Source: JBCCIM01 sp965263205 (GTDB lineage: Bacteria > Bacteroidota > Rhodothermia > Rhodothermales > JAHQVL01). From it: a stretch of 64,000 nt of DNA. The translations under genes were made by a program, and so were the position numbers. The notes beneath the pieces are model-generated. The model was not told the DNA's origin, ran no database searches, and worked only from the letters and a program-made list of their open reading frames with translations. The DNA is taken from contig CBDHHF010000013.1 of the NCBI GenBank assembly GCA_965263205.1, positions 186,001 through 250,000 on the forward strand. The letters are read 5' to 3'. Positions 60,764 through 64,000 of the stretch are shown here, piece after piece. Position 1 is the first letter of the stretch; each line of letters opens with the position of its first letter.

Positions 60764-61732
60764 TTGCAGCAAGAACTACAGCACGCCACTCTGGAAGCAC
60801 TCACCGAAAAACTGGGGCCCGGACGCGTCCTTCAAAACGTTCACCTCGCCCCGTTTACAACCTTCAAAATTGGTGGGCCGGCAGATTATTACGTTGAGGC
60901 TCACACAGCAGACGAACTTTATCAAATTTTGCTGCTGGCACAAACGCACAACATGCCGTATTTCCTGCTCGGCATGGGTGCCAATATCCTGATCGGCGAT
61001 TACGGTTTTCGCGGGCTCGTTGTACACAACAAAGCACAGGGCATACGCGTGGATCGTGAAAAGCAGCAAGTTTATGCTGAGAGTGGGGCCATTGTTTATC
61101 CCAACTTGATCGAAGCAGCCGTTTCAGCCGGCCTCTCCGGGCTCGAACATTACGTCGGCATTCCGTCGACGGTTGGCGGCGCTTTGTGGCAAAACCTCCA
61201 CTTCCTCTCCCCGCCACCTGAGCGCGAGCGGACCATGTTTATTGAAGAGGTAGTCCATAGCGCCGACATGCTGCTAGAGACGGGTGAGCGGAAGCAGGTT
61301 GACCTGGCGTACTTCGACTTTGGCTACGACTACTCGACCCTCCACGTAAAAGAAGACAAAGTGCTCGGAGCTACCTTCCAACTGGAAGAAGGTGATGAAG
61401 CGGTTATGCGCAGTATTATGGCAGCCAACTTACAATGGCGGCACGAACGGCATCCTCCGCTAGATACCGAACCAAGTGCCGGCTCCATTTTCAAAAAAAT
61501 TGAAGGTATTGGCGCCGGCCGGCTTATCGACCAGTGTGGCCTCAAAGGCACCCGCATCGGGGGTATCGAAGTAACCCACCGACACGCAAACATCCTCATA
61601 AACCGCGGCAATGGTCTGGCAGCTGACGTCCGCGCAATGATTGCACACATACAGGAGGTGGTAGAAAAGGACACAGGGTACCTCCTGGAACCGGAGATTT
61701 TATTTGTAGGCGACTTCGGGGGGATTGGTTAA
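60764..61732 (+). CDS. murB: UDP-N-acetylenolpyruvoylglucosamine reductase
   Basis: MurB reduces enolpyruvyl-UDP-GlcNAc to UDP-MurNAc. 322 residues from TTG 60764. The FAD region is FTTFKIGGPADYYVE and LGMGANILIGD. GIPSTVGGALWQN follows. The catalytic Ser is in PSAGSIFKKI and the Glu in LEPEILFVG. No ATG is available at the N-terminus. It is followed by the GTTGAAG heptads and ccmB. Confidence 0.92.
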   Translation: MQQELQHATLEALTEKLGPGRVLQNVHLAPFTTFKIGGPADYYVEAHTADELYQILLLAQTHNMPYFLLGMGANILIGDYGFRGLVVHNKAQGIRVDREKQQVYAESGAIVYPNLIEAAVSAGLSGLEHYVGIPSTVGGALWQNLHFLSPPPERERTMFIEEVVHSADMLLETGERKQVDLAYFDFGYDYSTLHVKEDKVLGATFQLEEGDEAVMRSIMAANLQWRHERHPPLDTEPSAGSIFKKIEGIGAGRLIDQCGLKGTRIGGIEVTHRHANILINRGNGLAADVRAMIAHIQEVVEKDTGYLLEPEILFVGDFGGIG

Positions 61733-61734
61733 AT

Positions 61735-61825
61735 GTTGCAGGTTACAGGTTGAAGGTTCTCTACCCCAATCGTAAACTGCAAACCTTCAACCAACAACCT
61801 TTACTTTCAACCTTTAACCTTAAAC
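61735..61825. repeat. Heptanucleotide repeat, GTTGAAG family, site D (inverted arrangement)
   Basis: GTTGCAG, GTTACAG, GTTGAAG (61735-61755), a 29-bp gap, then the complement family CTTCAAC, CAACAAC, CTTTAC, TTTCAAC, CTTTAAC, CTTAAAC (61785-61825). The two arms can form a hairpin. It fills the whole murB-ccmB spacer. Confidence 0.75.
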
Positions 61826-61831
61826 CCATCC

Positions 61832-62506
61832 ATGACGGACTGGCTACATGGCGCCTGGGCGGTCTTTGCGAAAGACGTTCGGCTTGAGTTTCGCAACAAG
61901 TATGCGATTAATGCGCTGCTGATGTTTGTGCTTGCGTCTATGCCGTTGGTGTTGTTTGCCATGGGCCAGGAAAACATAGGCATTCGCGAACAGTCGGCGT
62001 TGTTGTGGTTGATTATCCTTTTTGCCGGTGCCGTTGGACTTGGGCGTGCGTTCATCAGCGAAGAAGAACGTGGGACCGTACTGATTTTACAGTTGAATAC
62101 GCGCCCCAGCATGGTGTATGCCGGCAAACTGTTGTTCAACTTCCTGCTCATCTTCAGCGTCAACGTCGTCGCCTTGGTGGCCTTCATCATTTTCTTGCAG
62201 CTTGCTGTTGAAATTTGGGGGCTGTTGTTGCTCACGCTCGCCTTGGGCGCCATTGGACTCGCCGGCGCAACCACGCTGCTCGCAGCATTAATCGCCCGCT
62301 CGTCAAATCAGGGAGCTGTTTTACCCGTCCTGCTTTTCCCGTTGCTCATTCCGCTACTCATATCGGTGGTCCATGCAACGCAGAGCGCGCTCATCGAACA
62401 TCTAGGCTGGGACGCCGCAATAAATGACCTCATGGTTCTCATTGGCTTTGCAGGTGTGACGATTACTGCTTCAGTACTGCTGTTCGATTACGTATGGAAT
62501 GACTGA
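61832..62506 (+). CDS. ccmB: Heme exporter/holocytochrome maturation protein CcmB
   Basis: A 224-residue ABC-type membrane subunit of cytochrome c maturation with six hydrophobic spans. FAKDVRLEFRNKYAINAL near the start and LGRAFISEEERGTVLILQL are diagnostic. CcmB works with the ATPase CcmA to release holo-CcmE. No ccmA gene adjoins it here. Confidence 0.92.
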   Translation: MTDWLHGAWAVFAKDVRLEFRNKYAINALLMFVLASMPLVLFAMGQENIGIREQSALLWLIILFAGAVGLGRAFISEEERGTVLILQLNTRPSMVYAGKLLFNFLLIFSVNVVALVAFIIFLQLAVEIWGLLLLTLALGAIGLAGATTLLAALIARSSNQGAVLPVLLFPLLIPLLISVVHATQSALIEHLGWDAAINDLMVLIGFAGVTITASVLLFDYVWND

Positions 62507-62673
62507 TTGGGGTCAACCTGATAGTCGTTTTGTACCACCAGCAGACCATTTGCGGCGCAACAGGTAAAGTTCAAGGTTTCTTTAAAACAACTGGTCGCGA
62601 CAAGCCTTAAAGCAATACAGGATACACCCAATACCTGTAGCTCCACACCACAACTCCTCTTTTTGACCCAACT

Positions 62674-63378
62674 ATGTTGATGACTCAAAAACAGCACAAG
62701 CGCTTCAATATCATAATGATTGCGGTTGTAGCCTGGTTGACCCTTGTTATTCTGGGTGGTTTTCTGCTCGATATCCCGAAGATGAATATTCTGGAACACA
62801 CGGCGCGCAATCTCTATTTCCATGTGCCCATGTGGTTTACGATGCTGGCCGCAGCGTTTGTGTCAGGGTATCACTCTTACAAAAATGTCCGTACCAACAA
62901 GCTCATACACGACATCAGAGCGTCTGAAGCAGCCAGCCTTGCCGTGCTGTTTGGCATATTAGGCCTGGTTACGGGCAGCATATGGGCACGTTACACGTGG
63001 TATGTAGGTACCCCCAAATGGTGGAGCTTTGATCCCAAACAAACCATGGCAGCCATCGGTGTGTTGATTTACGGAGCCTACTTTGTGCTGCGCTCTACCA
63101 TCGATGATCCACAGAAAAAGGCCCGTATTTCAGCAGTGTACAATCTGTTTGCGACGTCAACACTACCCTTTCTGTTGTATGTCCTGCCGCGGCAATTTGA
63201 AAGCCTGCATCCCGGCGCCGAAGGAAATCCCGCGTTTAGCGAAATCACGCACCCCATCATGCGATTGGTCTTTTATCCCGCTGTGATCGGATTCATCGGA
63301 TTATTTTGGATAATCTACACGCAGCGCGTCCGTCTAAATGTGATAAAGCAACGAACATCCAACGACTGGGATTTATAA
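62674..63378 (+). CDS. ccmC: Cytochrome c maturation protein CcmC
   Basis: A 234-residue, six-span protein that presents heme to CcmE. Conserved His in NLYFHVPMWF and in SEITHPIM flank the Trp-rich segment, here YVGTPKWWSFDPKQT in place of the usual WGTWWVWDxR. ATG 62674 or the ATG two codons later could be the start. It follows ccmB after 167 bp. Confidence 0.9.
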   Translation: MLMTQKQHKRFNIIMIAVVAWLTLVILGGFLLDIPKMNILEHTARNLYFHVPMWFTMLAAAFVSGYHSYKNVRTNKLIHDIRASEAASLAVLFGILGLVTGSIWARYTWYVGTPKWWSFDPKQTMAAIGVLIYGAYFVLRSTIDDPQKKARISAVYNLFATSTLPFLLYVLPRQFESLHPGAEGNPAFSEITHPIMRLVFYPAVIGFIGLFWIIYTQRVRLNVIKQRTSNDWDL

Positions 63379-63421
63379 AACAACCAGCCCTGCTCCCCTA
63401 TTTGCCTAGTGCTAAATTAAC

Positions 63422-63739
63422 ATGACCATTTACCCGATACTCAACAATGCATCGCAAGATGCGCCGCAAGACGAACCACAGGAAGCAGCCGGCGACGGCC
63501 AAGCAACAGCTTATGACAGCACCTGGGCAACAGCTCAGATCCCTGAACAGGGCCCTGTGGGTACGGAGAAAGTCATGCTACAGGAAGACAAATTGTTTGT
63601 TGTACTGGCCGTAGTGCTCATCATCTGGGCCGGCATAGCCTATTACCTGTTCAAGACTGAGCGCCAGCTCCTCGCGCTCGAAAAATCGCTTGCGGAACGA
63701 AGCCCTGCCCAGGGCATTGCAGAAAGTATCGACGACTGA
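63422..63739 (+). CDS. CcmD-like small membrane protein
   Basis: A 105-residue protein. The first 55 residues are acidic and low-complexity (QDAPQDEPQEA...). One membrane span follows (KLFVVLAVVLIIWAGIAYYLF), then a charged helix (KTERQLLALEKSLAER), as in CcmD, which holds CcmC and CcmE together. The position between ccmC and ccmE supports this. The long N-terminal tail is unusual. Confidence 0.7.
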   Translation: MTIYPILNNASQDAPQDEPQEAAGDGQATAYDSTWATAQIPEQGPVGTEKVMLQEDKLFVVLAVVLIIWAGIAYYLFKTERQLLALEKSLAERSPAQGIAESIDD

Positions 63740-63753
63740 ATCAGCCTGACATC

Positions 63754-64000
63754 ATGAAGCCTAAAAGCATAATCGGCCTCGCCTTTATCCTCGGTTTTAT
63801 CACCCTCGCGTTTATCAACTTTGGTAGCTCAGTGGGGGGCTACATGGATTTCACAGAAGCCAAAGCAACTGGTGCCAAAGCCCATGTTGTTGGTAAATGG
63901 CTGTCTGAAAAACCCGTTGCGTACGACACCAACGCCAACATCTTCAGTTTTTATATGGAAGATGAGAATGGTATCGAGCGCAAAGTCCACTACCTGAACC
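63754..64000 (+). CDS. ccmE: Cytochrome c maturation protein CcmE (partial, runs off the window)
   Basis: Begins ATG 63754 (MKPKSIIGLAFILGFITLAF) with one N-terminal membrane span, then VGGYMDFTEAKATGAKAHVVGKW. This fits the OB-fold heme chaperone CcmE. At least 82 residues lie in the window and the heme-binding His is beyond it. The gene follows the CcmD-like gene by 14 bp. Confidence 0.8.
   Translation, partial: MKPKSIIGLAFILGFITLAFINFGSSVGGYMDFTEAKATGAKAHVVGKWLSEKPVAYDTNANIFSFYMEDENGIERKVHYLN

Noticed and set aside
60385..60897. 170-codon plus-strand frame before murB
   Set aside because: It overlaps murB in another frame and crosses the 14-bp tandem repeat. The product looks like random translation.
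1..64000. tRNA or rRNA genes
   Set aside because: I scanned the spacers for T-loop and acceptor-like sequences by eye and saw none; a covariance search could still find a missed one.

Overview
The window looks like a chromosomal segment from a Bacteroidota/Rhodothermota-type bacterium, most likely a marine Rhodothermia-like lineage. The evidence is two proteins with type A C-terminal secretion-sorting domains (YPNPF...GxYxYR), an adjacent SusC/SusD pair, a bacillithiol-type YpdA reductase, a TorF-like barrel and base composition near 50 % GC. This is inference from gene content; no rRNA or tRNA gene was seen. Most of the window is core metabolism. I found no phage, no complete insertion sequence and no CRISPR.

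Layout. 1-5 kb: the end of an unrecognised gene, accD, a GluTR (HemA)-like protein that lacks its NADPH domain, and the heme lyase ccmF. 5-10.4 kb: one giant secreted di-heme peroxidase (MauG-like) carrying three discoidin domains. 11-17 kb: a beta-propeller sensor kinase overlapping a sigma-54-type response regulator, then an initiating sugar transferase. 17-18.5 kb: a mostly non-coding stretch with two small genes. 18.5-24 kb: ECF sigma factor, Ser/Thr kinase with TPRs, and an FG-GAP/UnbV secreted protein. 24-32 kb: LtrA, an ABC exporter, a MarR/FMN-reductase pair with shared operator-like palindromes, a serine hydrolase lipoprotein, radC and rho. 32-35.6 kb: hydrolase plus membrane-anchored MurF-like ligase, and a TorF-like barrel. 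36-44 kb: Gfo/Idh oxidoreductase, rnhB, SDR, aroK, truA, a Kelch-type lipoprotein, a small membrane protein, arginine deiminase and tadA. 44-54.5 kb: GIY-YIG nuclease inside a repeat cluster, a DinB/YpdA divergent pair, serA, engB, sucD, gatA, tatA, add, aroA and a short MGMT-like protein. 54.5-64 kb: SusD/SusC, a prohibitin-like protein, murB, then ccmB-ccmC-ccmD-like-ccmE.

How the genes work together. Cytochrome c maturation is present in two pieces, ccmF near the left end and ccmBC(D)E at the right end. No ccmA is seen in the window. The DinB/YpdA pair and the MarR/FMN-reductase pair point to low-molecular-weight thiol and quinone or electrophile handling. Regulation is strongly represented: HK/RR, ECF/STPK, MarR and Rho.

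The most unusual layer is intergenic. (1) Two related imperfect-palindrome elements of about 180-200 bp, each flanked by a TAA/TTA duplication, sit exactly at the stop codons of accD and aroK. (2) Two families of degenerate heptanucleotide tandem repeats recur just after gene 3' ends, and one family surrounds the GIY-YIG nuclease together with inverted copies of a conserved palindrome. (3) A 21-bp-periodic triple repeat lies upstream of the TorF-like gene. (4) The hexamer GCCGGC appears far more often than base composition predicts.
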